Assembly (NCBI GenBank): GCA_026986415.1
Contig: JALSOR010000081.1
Location: forward strand, 1-36,034
Source of the DNA: Acidilobaceae archaeon
GTDB lineage: Archaea; Thermoproteota; Thermoprotei_A; Sulfolobales; Acidilobaceae
Direction: 5' to 3'
DNA length: 36,034 nt
Under the pieces are notes generated by a model. It made no database searches and had not been told where the DNA came from. It saw nothing but the letters and a program-made list of their open reading frames with translations. Shown here in pieces: positions 1 through 7,866 of this stretch. Positions within the stretch are counted from its first letter, which is position 1; every line of letters starts with the position of its first letter. Made by a program: the position numbers and the translations under genes.

Positions 1-1661
1 GTCGGCGCGTACTGGCGGGCCTTCCTGAATATCTCCCTTATAGCCTTCTCGCTTTCTCCTACCCACTTGCTCAGTATCTCGGGGCCCCTCACGGCTATGA
101 AGTTAGCACCACTCTCAGTAGCAGCAGCCTTAGCAAGCAGAGTCTTACCAGTACCAGGAGGCCCAAACAACAGTATGCCCCTCGGCGGCTTGATGCCGAG
201 CCGCTCGAACGCGTGGGGGTACTTTAGGGGCCATTCTACCGCCTCCCTGATCTCCTGTTTGATCTGGGACAGGCCGCCGATATCCTCCCAGCGAACCTCT
301 GGCACTTCGACCTGTATCTCCCTGAGACCGCTGGGAGTTATCTCCTTGTAGGCCTGGAGGAAGTCCTCCATTTTCACAACCATCTTCTCGAGTATCTCGA
401 CCGGTATCTTCTCCTGCTCGATATCTATCTCGGGCAGGTAGCGGCGTAGAGCGTTCATAGCAGCCTCCTTTGCGAGCGCTGCCAGGTCGGCTCCCGTGTA
501 GCCCTTCGTCATCTCTGCTATCTTCTCGAGGTCCACGTCTTCTGCTAGCGGCATGTGGCGGGTGTGTATCTGGAGTATCTCGAGCCTGCCCTGCTTGTCG
601 GGGAGTGTGACTTCTATCTCCCTGTCGAACCTGCCAGGCCTTCTCAGCGCCGGGTCAATAGCGTTAGGCCTGTTGGTTGCTCCGATAACTATGACCTGCC
701 CCCTGCTCTCCAGGCCGTCTAGGAGTGCTAGGAGCTGTGCTACAACCCTCCTCTCTACCTCGCCCACTACCTCGTCACGTTTAGGAGCGATAGCGTCTAT
801 CTCGTCAATGAATATTATGCTTGGAGCGTTCTTCTTCGCCTCCTCGAATATCTCCCTGAGCCTCTGCTCGCTCTCACCGTAGAACTTGCTCATGATCTCC
901 GGGCCGTTGATCGCTATGAAGTTGGCGTCGCTCTCGTTTGCTACAGCCTTTGCTAGCAGGGTCTTACCGGTACCGGGCGGGCCGTAGAGGAGCACGCCCT
1001 TCGGCGGCTCAATGCCGAGGCGGGCGAAGAGTTCTGGGTGGCGTAGGGGGAGCTCTATGAGCTCTCTTACCTTCACTATGACGTCCCTGAGCCCTCCTAT
1101 GTCCTCATAGGTGACTTTTGGCACGCCGCTCATTGATACGGGCTTCTCTAGTATCTCTATAATTGTGTTATCGGTTATGACGACAGGGCCTCTAGGCTTG
1201 GTTAGCACTGCTGTCAGGTGTATCTCCTGGCTTAGGACTGGTACTATGAGTATGTCTCCCTCTATAAGGGGCATGCCTCTAAGCTTTTTCTTCACGTAAT
1301 TCCTGAACCCCTCATCAACACTTATAGTATGGGTTGTAGGCGCCAGTTTAACCTTAACAGCAGGCCTCACCCTAGCCTTCCTAACAACAACCCTGTCTCC
1401 CAGGTTAACATTAGCGTTCTTCCTGAGTATCCCGTCCATCCTTATAATGTCTCTCCCGTGATCCTCCGGGAGCGCGGGCCACGCTATAGCAACGGTCTTC
1501 CTCTTACCCTCTATCTCCACAATATCTCCAGGCTCAATACCGAGCTTCTTCATGACAGTAATGTCTATCCTGACCCTCCTCTTCCCATGATCCCTCTGGC
1601 CAGCCTTTTCTACTCTAAGAACAACCTCTTTAACCCTGTCATCTCTACTTGTCGCAGACAT
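1..1661 (-). CDS. cdc48: CDC48/VCP-type AAA+ ATPase, 3' end cut by window
   Basis: Archaeal Cdc48/VAT, the double-ring AAA+ unfoldase that extracts proteins from complexes and feeds them to the proteasome. The visible 553 codons cover the N-terminal double-psi barrel and Cdc48 domain 2 (about residues 8-185), the whole D1 ATPase and the first part of D2. Walker A GPPGTGKT is at residues 227-234 (D1) and again at 500-507 (D2); the D1 Walker B reads IIFIDEID and an arginine-finger region follows. Family members are about 730-760 residues, so roughly 200 C-terminal residues lie outside the window. The ATG at 1661 has the purine-rich GAGGGCGTGG just upstream. It is a separate unit from the minus-strand aEF-1beta operon, with a 177-bp gap. 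Identity is certain. Confidence 0.97.
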   Translation of the reverse strand, partial: MSATSRDDRVKEVVLRVEKAGQRDHGKRRVRIDITVMKKLGIEPGDIVEIEGKRKTVAIAWPALPEDHGRDIIRMDGILRKNANVNLGDRVVVRKARVRPAVKVKLAPTTHTISVDEGFRNYVKKKLRGMPLIEGDILIVPVLSQEIHLTAVLTKPRGPVVITDNTIIEILEKPVSMSGVPKVTYEDIGGLRDVIVKVRELIELPLRHPELFARLGIEPPKGVLLYGPPGTGKTLLAKAVANESDANFIAINGPEIMSKFYGESEQRLREIFEEAKKNAPSIIFIDEIDAIAPKRDEVVGEVERRVVAQLLALLDGLESRGQVIVIGATNRPNAIDPALRRPGRFDREIEVTLPDKQGRLEILQIHTRHMPLAEDVDLEKIAEMTKGYTGADLAALAKEAAMNALRRYLPEIDIEQEKIPVEILEKMVVKMEDFLQAYKEITPSGLREIQVEVPEVRWEDIGGLSQIKQEIREAVEWPLKYPHAFERLGIKPPRGILLFGPPGTGKTLLAKAAATESGANFIAVRGPEILSKWVGESEKAIREIFRKARQYAP

Positions 1662-1838
1662 TGTTCCACGCCCTCAAACACCGTGTCGCACGCTAATCCA
1701 AAGCTTCACCTGGACCTGGGACCTCTTATTCCCCCGCTTCCTCTACTGTTAAGGAGCGTACTTATAGGTGAGGTAACACTAATGTTAACTAAAAACTGGG
1801 AAAATATGGAATAATTCCAAGGATAATATTGGTCGCGT

Positions 1839-2111
1839 CTAGCTTAGCCTGTGTACGGTCTCTACCTCTACTTCCTCGACAATATCGATATTCCTGATTA
1901 GCTCTTCCAGCTTCTCAGTGCCTCCCTCTGTCTCCTCCGGTATGGCAATTATTATTTTCAATGCTTTCAGGCCGAAAGCTATAGGCTCCTCACCGCTAGA
2001 CATTATCTGGTAGTCCCCGGGGAGGACCTCCTTTATTTTCTCGAGAAGCTGTGAGGGCTGTATGCTAACATCGTTCGGGAGTACCTTCATGACGACAGCA
2101 ACCCTAGCCAT
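1839..2111 (-). CDS. ef1b: Translation elongation factor aEF-1beta
   Basis: Archaeal homologue of the eEF1B-alpha catalytic domain, the nucleotide exchange factor that recycles GDP from aEF-1A during elongation. The 90-residue product is a single alpha/beta sandwich domain, the usual archaeal length. It begins MARVAVVMKVLP and carries the typical acidic C-terminal half (PEETEGGTEKLEEL, then IDIVEEVEVETV). The ATG at 2111 is preferred because GGGGTGG lies about 6 nt upstream; a GTG at 2120 would add three residues and leave that SD inside the gene. It follows the zinc-ribbon gene by 29 bp on the same strand, a pairing common in archaea, so they form an operon read from the promoter near 2390. 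Confidence 0.95.
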   Translation of the reverse strand: MARVAVVMKVLPNDVSIQPSQLLEKIKEVLPGDYQIMSSGEEPIAFGLKALKIIIAIPEETEGGTEKLEELIRNIDIVEEVEVETVHRLS

Positions 2112-2140
2112 CAAAACCACCCCTACACGGAACTCTAACG

Positions 2141-2350
2141 CTACGGGCCCTTGAACCCACAGTTCGGGCAGACGTAAGGCGTCCCCTGAGCCCTACACTT
2201 ACTGCAACGCCATATTATCGCCTGGCCACAGTTCGGGCAGACGAAGGCCACAGCCTTCTCTCCGGGCGCGATAATCTTTCCACAGCTCGTACAGATCGGC
2301 GGGTTAATATTATCGTAGACGTCCATCTTCCTTATCTGTATCGTGCTCAA
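2141..2350 (-). CDS. Small zinc-ribbon protein (HVO_2753-like)
   Basis: A 69-residue protein with four CxxC knuckles (Cys20/23, 38/41, 49/52, 61/64), enough for two zinc ions, ending in the family-typical PNCGFKGP. Such archaeal proteins are annotated as zinc-ribbon RNA-binding proteins and are often encoded directly before aEF-1beta, as here. A role near translation is therefore inferred; the exact function is unknown. The TTG at 2350 sits directly behind GGAAGGAG. An ATG at 2326 (residue 9), preceded by AAGGAAG, is an equally good start and would give 61 residues. It is the first gene of the minus-strand operon and divergent from the translin-like gene. Confidence 0.88.
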   Translation of the reverse strand: MSTIQIRKMDVYDNINPPICTSCGKIIAPGEKAVAFVCPNCGQAIIWRCSKCRAQGTPYVCPNCGFKGP

Positions 2351-2387
2351 CTCCTTCCCACACCCAACATCCAGGTGATAGGAGGCT

Positions 2388-2398
2388 CCTTATAAAAG
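2388..2398. promoter_or_regulatory. Shared TATA element for divergent genes
   Basis: CCTTATAAAAG reads as a good archaeal TATA box on both strands because its core TTATAA is palindromic. On the plus strand it would place transcription start near 2419, giving about a 34-nt leader for the translin-like gene. On the minus strand it would place the start near 2368, about 18 nt before the zinc-ribbon TTG. Only 102 bp separate the two genes and no second TATA-like sequence stands out. Functional use on both strands is inferred. Confidence 0.6.
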
Positions 2399-2452
2399 AG
2401 TATCCCTGGAGAACCCATTCACGGGAACCATAACAAGGGGAGGAGGGCAGAG

Positions 2453-3151
2453 ATGGGCGAAGAGAGTATCGTGGAAGTTCTACGGTCCAACCTATCAGAG
2501 GAGTATGTGGAAGACGCTAGGAGGAGGCTTACAGAGTCTGTAAGCAAGATACAAGAGTTCCTAGACGAGCGTGACAAAGTGAGGGAAGAGGCGATCCGCC
2601 TTAGCAGGGAAATAATAAGGTCGTCCGGCTGGGCCATAACAGAAATCCACAAGGGAAACGTTGACAAGGCCCTGGAATACCTTGGAGAGTGCGAGGAGAA
2701 GACGCGCAAACTCCTCAACATGCTTTCCAGCTATCCGGACCTGCTCTATAGCGGAATGGTGTACAACTGCGTGTCAGAATATGTTGAGGCTAGACTCTTC
2801 ATAGATCTCATCACAGGCAACAGGCTAAGAGGGCCCGAGGAGCTGGGCGTCCCCCCAGTACCGTACCTCCAGGGGCTCGGCGATCTGGTGGGCGAGATTA
2901 AGAGGGTCGCCCTCGAACTGGTGAGACTTGAAGAGTACAGTATAGCTTGGAGGCTGTTACAGGTTGCCGAGCATATCTACCTCCTACTTAGAGGTCTAGA
3001 CTATCCCGACGCCATCGCCCCCGGGATCCGGAGGAAGGCCGATATCGCCAGGCGCGTGGTCGACGATCTCAAAGCAATGCTTGTAGACCTGGATAGTAGG
3101 AGCAGGCTCTCTAAACTCCTAGAGGAGAGCATACGGCTCAAAACCCACTAA
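2453..3151 (+). CDS. Translin/TRAX-family protein
   Basis: A 232-residue all-helical protein of the translin/TRAX family. The hallmark GLGDLVGEIKR is at residues 141-151 and the C-terminal GLDYPDAIAPGIRRKADIAR at about 177-196. Family members form octameric shells that bind or cut single-stranded nucleic acids; in TRAX-type subunits carboxylates catalyse RNA cleavage. Glu109 and Glu112 in SEYVEA, with Asp144, occupy the expected region, so a TRAX-like nuclease is plausible but not shown. Length matches archaeal members. The ATG at 2453 lies behind GGGGAGG. The aIF2-alpha gene follows 44 bp downstream and is probably co-transcribed. Confidence 0.88.
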   Translation: MGEESIVEVLRSNLSEEYVEDARRRLTESVSKIQEFLDERDKVREEAIRLSREIIRSSGWAITEIHKGNVDKALEYLGECEEKTRKLLNMLSSYPDLLYSGMVYNCVSEYVEARLFIDLITGNRLRGPEELGVPPVPYLQGLGDLVGEIKRVALELVRLEEYSIAWRLLQVAEHIYLLLRGLDYPDAIAPGIRRKADIARRVVDDLKAMLVDLDSRSRLSKLLEESIRLKTH

Positions 3152-3195
3152 TAAAGCCTTGGAGCCCACTATCCCGTACTGGAGGTGGTCTAATA

Positions 3196-4038
3196 GTGAG
3201 TAGCAGCGGCGAGTCTAAGAAGCTAGTGCTCAAACCACGCCACCCCCTACCAAAGGTCGGGGAGCTGGTAGTGGGTACGGTAGAAGAAGTATACGATTTC
3301 GGCGCGTACCTCAGCCTAGACGAGTATGGAGGAATAAGAGCGTTCCTCCCATGGAGCGAGGTCGCCAGTAGGATGGTTAGGAACATAGCCCACGTCGTGA
3401 AGCCAGGCCAGAAGATCGTTGTTAAAGTCATCAGGGTCTACAAGAGGAGGAACCAGGTAGACGTAAGCCTAAAACGCGTCATGGAGGGCGAGAAGCGGAG
3501 GAAAATGATGCAGTATAAGAGGAAGGTTAAGGCCGCGACCCTTGTGAGCATCGTAGCGGAGAAGCTCGGCAAAACAGTTGACGACGCGTACCGCGAGGTC
3601 ATCTGGAAGCTGGAGGACGCCTACGGCGATGTTATGACAGGGCTAGAACAGGCAGTAATATATGGCGAGCAGGCCCTACGCGAGGCCGGAATACCCGAGG
3701 AGTGGATAGAACCGCTCCTAGAAGCGGCCAGAACTCATGTCGAGATAAAACAGTTCAAACTCTCATGGATAGTCAATGCCACATCAACAGAACCCGACGG
3801 GGTCGACAGGATCCGCGAAGTCCTCATAACACTGCGCGACACTATTAAGAGTAAGATTGACGGGCAGGGCAGAACTACAGTCAGGATCTACAGCATAGGG
3901 GCTCCAAAGTATAGGCTCGACATCGTGACGCACGACCCTAAAACCGCGGAGAAGACCGTTGAGACTGTTTCCTCCTCGGTTGCAAAGAAGGCTAGTAAGC
4001 TGAAAGTAACGTTTAAAATAGAAAAACTTAAGCAGTAA
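3196..4038 (+). CDS. eif2a: Translation initiation factor aIF2, alpha subunit
   Basis: Alpha subunit of heterotrimeric aIF2, which delivers initiator Met-tRNA to the small ribosomal subunit. The 280 residues show an N-terminal S1/OB fold (about 20-90, with VGTVEEVYDFGAYLSLDEY and DVSLKRV), a central helical domain (about 90-175) and a C-terminal alpha/beta domain that contacts the gamma subunit. Length is normal for archaea. The GTG at 3196 is set by GGAGGTGG at 3181-3188, about 7 nt upstream. In many archaea this gene follows L44e and S27e and precedes Nop10. Here L44e/S27e lie 8 kb away on the other strand, and Nop10 is 1.3 kb downstream beyond the hemerythrin gene. Confidence 0.97.
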   Translation: MSSSGESKKLVLKPRHPLPKVGELVVGTVEEVYDFGAYLSLDEYGGIRAFLPWSEVASRMVRNIAHVVKPGQKIVVKVIRVYKRRNQVDVSLKRVMEGEKRRKMMQYKRKVKAATLVSIVAEKLGKTVDDAYREVIWKLEDAYGDVMTGLEQAVIYGEQALREAGIPEEWIEPLLEAARTHVEIKQFKLSWIVNATSTEPDGVDRIREVLITLRDTIKSKIDGQGRTTVRIYSIGAPKYRLDIVTHDPKTAEKTVETVSSSVAKKASKLKVTFKIEKLKQ

Positions 4039-4192
4039 TTATTCTAAACTCTACAATCCTAGGCTATATATTATCGTTCCGGATCAAAATATGTACTCGA
4101 TATCTGTTTAACACCTGTTTTTACATACAGCCTAGACAGTCCAGCGATCACAGCACTTACCTAATGATATATTCTTTCCATTAACTGTCTAG

Positions 4193-4200
4193 TTATAATA
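4193..4200 (+). promoter_or_regulatory. Probable TATA box of hemerythrin gene
   Basis: TTATAATA lies in a 201-bp intergenic stretch after the aIF2-alpha gene. It would start transcription near 4221, leaving a short leader that contains the GAGGTGA ribosome site at about 4226-4232 before the TTG at 4240. The length of the gap and this element suggest the hemerythrin gene has its own promoter. Confidence 0.45.
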
Positions 4201-4239
4201 TGAGGATCTAGATCGAAACAGTATCGAGGTGACCGGGAC

Positions 4240-5199
4240 TTGATATTTTCCAGGCTGTTAAGCTTCCTGAGAGGCGGCCTCTTCGGTAGGAGGAGGTACG
4301 AGGAGGACTTCATAAAGCGGATCGAGAAAGGAGATATCGAGTATATACTGAATGTCGGTGTTCCCCGAGTAGAGGCCCCTCCAACACCTGGTCCTCAGCC
4401 GTGGAAGGAGTTGAATCTTATAGCCACAGGGTTCGAGACTACAAGCAATATTCTCAGAGACCCTGAGGCTCTCATGTACATACTCACGGCAACCGACAGG
4501 CAGGGCGAGCCGTTAGAGGTCAAAGGGACAGGCATAGAACTGTTGAGAACCGCCGTTAACTACACTAGAGAGCACCCAAACAATATCTATTATTTCGAGG
4601 GGGTCCAAGGCGGTATTGAAACCAGGATGCTCGCCTATAACGGTCTAGTCTCCGGAATATACTTCTCCGTGAACAATGTGGAATACTCAGGGCTTAGAGC
4701 TGTAGATAAACTTGGAGAGTTCTACTTCGACGCCATGCCACTATGGGCCACCCGCGTGAAGGACGAGCTCGCCAAGTGGAGCGATGAGAAGCTCAGCGTC
4801 TATGTTAGAGGACTAGACCACCAGCACATGTACCTGGTGAACACGCTCAACAGCCTGTACAGGTCCACCGTTATAGGTGAGAGTGAGAAGGTCCTGAACA
4901 CTATACTCAAGAGGCTTGTCGACTATACCAAGTTCCACTTTAGAAGCGAGGAGATACTAATGGACAAGTATAACTACCCGCAGGACAAGTTCCTCAGGCA
5001 CCAGAGGGAGCATAACGCTTTCGTCAAGACAGTAACAAGGTTCAAAGAGAAGTATGACGCTGGAGAGGCCGACCTAACGCTAGACGTGTTCAAATTCCTA
5101 GCCACATGGATAATAAACCATGTCGCTGGAACCGACAGGGACTACGGGCTATACTTCCTCCAGATAGGAGTAGCAAACAAGAAACCAGTACACAACTAG
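4240..5199 (+). CDS. Hemerythrin-domain protein with unassigned N-terminal domain
   Basis: The C-terminal 130 residues are a complete bacteriohemerythrin domain. The expected di-iron ligands are all present: His196 (DHQH), His233 and Glu237 (HFRSEE), His254 and His258 (HQREH), and His294 and Asp299 (NHVAGTD). Such domains reversibly bind O2 or sense O2, NO or iron. Residues 1-185 form a separate domain I do not recognise; it has no predicted membrane segment. The architecture suggests an oxygen-responsive sensor or carrier with a second, perhaps ligand-binding, module. The TTG at 4240 follows GAGGTGA. It stands alone between aIF2-alpha and Nop10, with upstream and downstream gaps of 201 and 107 bp. 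Confidence 0.9.
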   Translation: MIFSRLLSFLRGGLFGRRRYEEDFIKRIEKGDIEYILNVGVPRVEAPPTPGPQPWKELNLIATGFETTSNILRDPEALMYILTATDRQGEPLEVKGTGIELLRTAVNYTREHPNNIYYFEGVQGGIETRMLAYNGLVSGIYFSVNNVEYSGLRAVDKLGEFYFDAMPLWATRVKDELAKWSDEKLSVYVRGLDHQHMYLVNTLNSLYRSTVIGESEKVLNTILKRLVDYTKFHFRSEEILMDKYNYPQDKFLRHQREHNAFVKTVTRFKEKYDAGEADLTLDVFKFLATWIINHVAGTDRDYGLYFLQIGVANKKPVHN

Positions 5200-5306
5200 C
5201 CTACACCAACATTATCCTCGACTACAAGCACGAATAAAACCCATAACACACCTCTTACTTTACACCCCGTGGAGAACCAACACTTGGAACCTCCAGGTGC
5301 CACAAG

Positions 5307-5483
5307 TTGAAATGGCTGATGAGGAAATGTACCAGATGCGGGAGATACACGCTCAGGAGAGATAAGTGCCCCGTCTGTGGCGGGCCGGTCCGTGTCCCAC
5401 ACCCGCCAAGGTTCTCGCCAGACGATAGATTCCTACTCTACAAGTACCTCATGTTGAAGAAGGCGGGCAAGATACCCGATTAG
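5307..5483 (+). CDS. nop10: H/ACA RNP component Nop10
   Basis: A 58-codon gene with a TTG start. The product begins MKWLMRKCTRCGRYTL, has the zinc ribbon Cys8/Cys11 and Cys21/Cys24 (CPVCGGPV), then the diagnostic VPHPPRFSPDDRF segment that wraps the Cbf5 pseudouridine synthase. Nop10 is an essential part of the archaeal H/ACA pseudouridylation particle and assists Cbf5 on tRNA. CAGGTG lies about 8 nt before the TTG, and the stop is TAG at 5481-5483. Nop10 usually sits directly after aIF2-alpha; here a hemerythrin gene lies between. It is easy to miss because of its length and start codon. Confidence 0.95.
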   Translation: MKWLMRKCTRCGRYTLRRDKCPVCGGPVRVPHPPRFSPDDRFLLYKYLMLKKAGKIPD

Positions 5484-5581
5484 ATCCTTATAGTTTCCCT
5501 GTTAGAATTTAGAAGACTAAAATAGTACGCACAATAGCAAGCTAACCATCATTTTCCAGGAAGCTTGGCTTAGAAGGTGGG

Positions 5582-5714
5582 TGGTCCCGCCGCGGGGATT
5601 CGAACCCCGGACCACCCGGTATCTGCGGGGGGACACGCTCCCATACAACGTGTCCCCCGGCCCTACGCCCGTGTCCCACTACAGCCGGGCGCTCTGCCGC
5701 TGAGCTACGGCGGG
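5582..5714 (-). tRNA. tRNA-Tyr (GTA) with 58-nt intron
   Basis: On the minus strand a full cloverleaf forms around an intron. The acceptor stem is CCCGCCG paired with CGGCGGG, the D arm is GCTC/GAGC, the anticodon stem CCCGG/CCGGG holds loop CTGTAGA, and the T arm is CGGGG-TTCGAAT-CCCCG. The anticodon is GTA. The discriminator is A, followed by an encoded CCA at 5584-5582. The mature RNA is 75 nt including CCA. Without removing the intron the anticodon arm cannot close. The conserved archaeal splice site one base after the anticodon fits exactly. Confidence 0.95.
5621..5678 (-). other. tRNA-Tyr intron
   Basis: The intron occupies the canonical position between tRNA bases 37 and 38, where the archaeal splicing endonuclease acts on a bulge-helix-bulge. 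It contains a strong 10-bp hairpin, GGGGGACACG with CGTGTCCCCC, around an 11-nt loop. A second copy of GGGACACG lies near its 5' end, so the 3' arm could pair with either copy. Boundaries are inferred from the mature loop being seven bases and could shift by a base or two. Confidence 0.85.
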
Positions 5715-5752
5715 TAGTCCCATGTTCTTAGATTGGAGGGTGATCCTGCAGG

Positions 5753-5761
5753 TTTAAAGCT
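5753..5761 (-). promoter_or_regulatory. Probable TATA box of tRNA-Tyr
   Basis: On the minus strand GCTTTAAAC lies about 40 bp upstream of the tRNA-Tyr 5' end. It would start transcription about 15 nt before the mature 5' end, a usual spacing for an archaeal tRNA gene processed by RNase P. Confidence 0.5.
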
Positions 5762-5784
5762 TTCCGTCTTAGAGGCCCGTTTAA

Positions 5785-5793
5785 CTTTATAAC
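5785..5793 (+). promoter_or_regulatory. Probable TATA box of the small conserved gene
   Basis: CTTTATAAC on the plus strand predicts a start of transcription near 5814. That leaves a leader of about 16 nt before the ATG at 5830, or makes the upstream GTG at 5812 essentially leaderless. It is separate from the tRNA-Tyr element 30 bp away, so this divergent pair uses two boxes. Confidence 0.55.
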
Positions 5794-5829
5794 CTGGCCA
5801 CTAGTACTGGCGTGTTACGGTGGCTTGAT

Positions 5830-6036
5830 ATGGGAGGCAAGCATGGGAAGTACGTTTACGTTGCTAGGAGAGATGGCTGGTATGTTAAGGTGAGAGTGCT
5901 TAAGAGCCGGGCGGAGGATGATCCTTCGCGCTATATTGTTGTGGGCCCCAAGGTGAGGGAGCCCCCATATACTTTTACGGTTGTATCAGAGGATGACCTT
6001 CCCGATGAGGTTGTCGGCAAGCTCTACTCGATATAA
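5830..6036 (+). CDS. Small conserved basic protein (DUF5622-like)
   Basis: A 68-residue protein, basic at the N-terminus (MGGKHGKYVYVARRDGWYVK) and acidic at the C-terminus (SEDDLPDEVVGKLYSI), with the middle motif SRYIVVGPKVREPPYTF. It has no Cys pairs, signal peptide or membrane segment. It resembles short conserved crenarchaeal proteins annotated as DUF5622; that assignment is from memory and tentative, and no function is known. The ATG at 5830 is chosen because GGTGG precedes it by 6 nt. A GTG at 5812 would add six residues. It is monocistronic: 75 bp and a new promoter separate it from the next gene. Confidence 0.75.
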   Translation: MGGKHGKYVYVARRDGWYVKVRVLKSRAEDDPSRYIVVGPKVREPPYTFTVVSEDDLPDEVVGKLYSI

Positions 6037-6110
6037 TTCTATGTATTTCACTATATTGATTTAAATTCCCGGCTAGGATATAACATGATTATTACGTCTC
6101 GCTCACCAAT

Positions 6111-7274
6111 ATGTACATGTACGCTGGGGTGCAAGCATTGGGCACAACCGAGGCCGAGACAGAGAAGACATCAACAAGTAAACCGCTGGTAACAATAGTG
6201 GTGCCAACATACAATGAGGCCGAGAATATAGGCCGCCTCATAAGGGAGATCACGAAGTCCATGGAAAACAGTGGATACAAAGATAATTTCGAGATCCTGG
6301 TTGTCGACGACGACTCGCCCGACGGCACCTGCCTAGAAGTGCGCCGGCTAGCTGAGAAGGATCGCAGGATTAGATGCCTCCTCAGGAGGAACAAGAAGGG
6401 GCTGGCAACAGCCATACTCCGGGGCATACACTGGGCCCGCGGCGAGTATGTAGTGGTGATGGACGCCGACTTCCAGCACCCGCCCGAGGTTGTCCCCAAG
6501 CTCGTGGAGACCGCTATAAGAACGGGGGCAGACATAGTTGTAGCGTCAAGATACACGCGGGGCGGCGGGGTTTCGGGGTGGAGTAGGCTCCGCCTGCTCA
6601 TGAGCAAGACGGCAATATTGATAGCGAGAATACTTGTCCCAGGGGCGAGGAGCACTAGCGATCCCATGAGCGGTTTCTTCCTTGTAAGGAAAAGTGTTGT
6701 GGAAGAGGAAAAGCTCAACCCTAGAGGGTACAAGATACTAATGGAGATGCTTGAGAAGCTATCTTACAGCAAGGTTGTCGACGTGCCCTACGTGTTCCGC
6801 AACCGGCTAGCCGGGAAGAGCAAGCTAGGGGCCAGAACAATTATTGACTTCCTAATACACGCGCTCCAGCTTTCACCGATGACAAGGTTCGCAACTATAG
6901 GGCTTCTCGGAGCCCTGGCGAACCTTATAGTTATGAGCCTGCTCCTCATCCTGGGGGTCAACAAGTACCTGGCAAGCCTGGCCGGCATTGAGGCCGGAAT
7001 ACTATTCAACTTCGTCTTCCACGAGGCGTGGACGTTCAAGACGAAGTTGAAGGGTAACTGGAAGGAGAGGCTAGTGAAATACCACCTCGCATCTGCAGGC
7101 GGGACTTCGACCACCTTCCTGACAATGGCGTTGCTCACCAGCCTGGCGGGCTTCTCAGCCGTGGCAGCCCAGGCGGCTGGGATAGCAGCCGGGTTCGCGT
7201 TAAATTATGCCCTATCCCTCACAAAGATATGGAGTAGGAAGGTGAGGGCGACTGTCAAAACAGGACGAGTATAG
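6111..7274 (+). CDS. Dolichol-phosphate mannosyltransferase-like GT2 with GtrA-type membrane domain
   Basis: Residues 26-245 are a family-2 glycosyltransferase: VPTYNE (31-36), DDDSPDGT (66-73), the metal-binding DAD of MDADFQHPPE (118-120) and the acceptor-loop SKLG (237-240). Residues 255-375 form a GtrA-like four-helix membrane domain. This arrangement matches archaeal DPM synthases, which load a sugar onto a polyprenyl phosphate for protein N-glycosylation at the membrane. ATGs at 6111 and 6117 would be nearly leaderless behind GATATAAC (about 6077-6084). A TTG at 6138 has GGGGTG 6 nt upstream and would remove nine residues, so the start is uncertain. The uracil-DNA glycosylase gene begins 7 bp after its stop. 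Confidence 0.9.
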   Translation: MYMYAGVQALGTTEAETEKTSTSKPLVTIVVPTYNEAENIGRLIREITKSMENSGYKDNFEILVVDDDSPDGTCLEVRRLAEKDRRIRCLLRRNKKGLATAILRGIHWARGEYVVVMDADFQHPPEVVPKLVETAIRTGADIVVASRYTRGGGVSGWSRLRLLMSKTAILIARILVPGARSTSDPMSGFFLVRKSVVEEEKLNPRGYKILMEMLEKLSYSKVVDVPYVFRNRLAGKSKLGARTIIDFLIHALQLSPMTRFATIGLLGALANLIVMSLLLILGVNKYLASLAGIEAGILFNFVFHEAWTFKTKLKGNWKERLVKYHLASAGGTSTTFLTMALLTSLAGFSAVAAQAAGIAAGFALNYALSLTKIWSRKVRATVKTGRV

Positions 7275-7281
7275 GCGTCTA

Positions 7282-7866
7282 GTGGAGGAGATAATGGCGT
7301 GCAGGAAGTGCAGCCTACACCTTTCACGTAAGAATCCCGTGCCTGGGGAGGGCCCTCTGGACGCGGAGCTCATGCTGGTGGGAGAAGCCCCTGGGAGGAA
7401 TGAGGACCTCCAGGGCCGCCCTTTTGTTGGGCAGGCCGGTAAAGTGTTGAACGCTCTGCTCGGATCGATAGGCCTTTCGAGGAGCAATGTTTATATAACG
7501 AATGTTGTGAAGTGTAGGCCTCCTAACAACCGGGATCCTAGGCCGGAAGAGATACGGGCATGCCTCCCGTTCCTCAGGAGGCAGGTAGAGCTCATAAGAC
7601 CGAGAATTATCGTGGCGCTCGGAAGGCACGCGGGTAAGACGCTGTATGAGGAGGCCGGTCTCCGATGGAGAGGCATATCGAGGGAGCATGGGAGGCCTCG
7701 TGAAGCGGTGCTCTGGGGTGTGCGAGTGGTACTCTTCCCGACGTATCATCCTGCCGCGGCACTGTACAAGCCTGAGATCCGCGGCGTGCTGGAGGAGGAT
7801 TTCAAACGGCTGGCAGGCCTGCTCGGCGGAGGCTCTAGGGGGAGGAGCCTTCTAGACTATTTCTGA
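7282..7866 (+). CDS. udg: Type-4 uracil-DNA glycosylase (4Fe-4S)
   Basis: Family 4 UDG, the thermophile enzyme that removes uracil from DNA at the start of base excision repair. The four iron-sulfur cysteines are Cys7, Cys10, Cys78 and Cys94. Catalytic motif GEAPG is at 34-38 with the conserved GRPFVGQAG just after, and the second motif HPAA is at 156-159. The 194-residue length is typical. The GTG at 7282 has a weak SD; an ATG at 7294 lies behind GGAGGAG and would still keep all four cysteines. The 3' end overlaps the convergent S16 protease gene by 32 bp. Confidence 0.93.
   Translation: MEEIMACRKCSLHLSRKNPVPGEGPLDAELMLVGEAPGRNEDLQGRPFVGQAGKVLNALLGSIGLSRSNVYITNVVKCRPPNNRDPRPEEIRACLPFLRRQVELIRPRIIVALGRHAGKTLYEEAGLRWRGISREHGRPREAVLWGVRVVLFPTYHPAAALYKPEIRGVLEEDFKRLAGLLGGGSRGRSLLDYF

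Noticed and set aside
1329-1814. 161-codon plus-strand frame over the cdc48 5' end
   Set aside because: Shadow of the cdc48 coding strand and of its leader; no conserved content.
6374-6586. 70-codon plus-strand frame inside the DPM-synthase-like gene
   Set aside because: Out-of-frame shadow of the GT2 domain, Gly/Arg/Pro-rich without a start signal.
7324-7749. 141-codon minus-strand frame opposite the uracil-DNA glycosylase gene
   Set aside because: Antisense shadow; the plus frame carries all UDG motifs.
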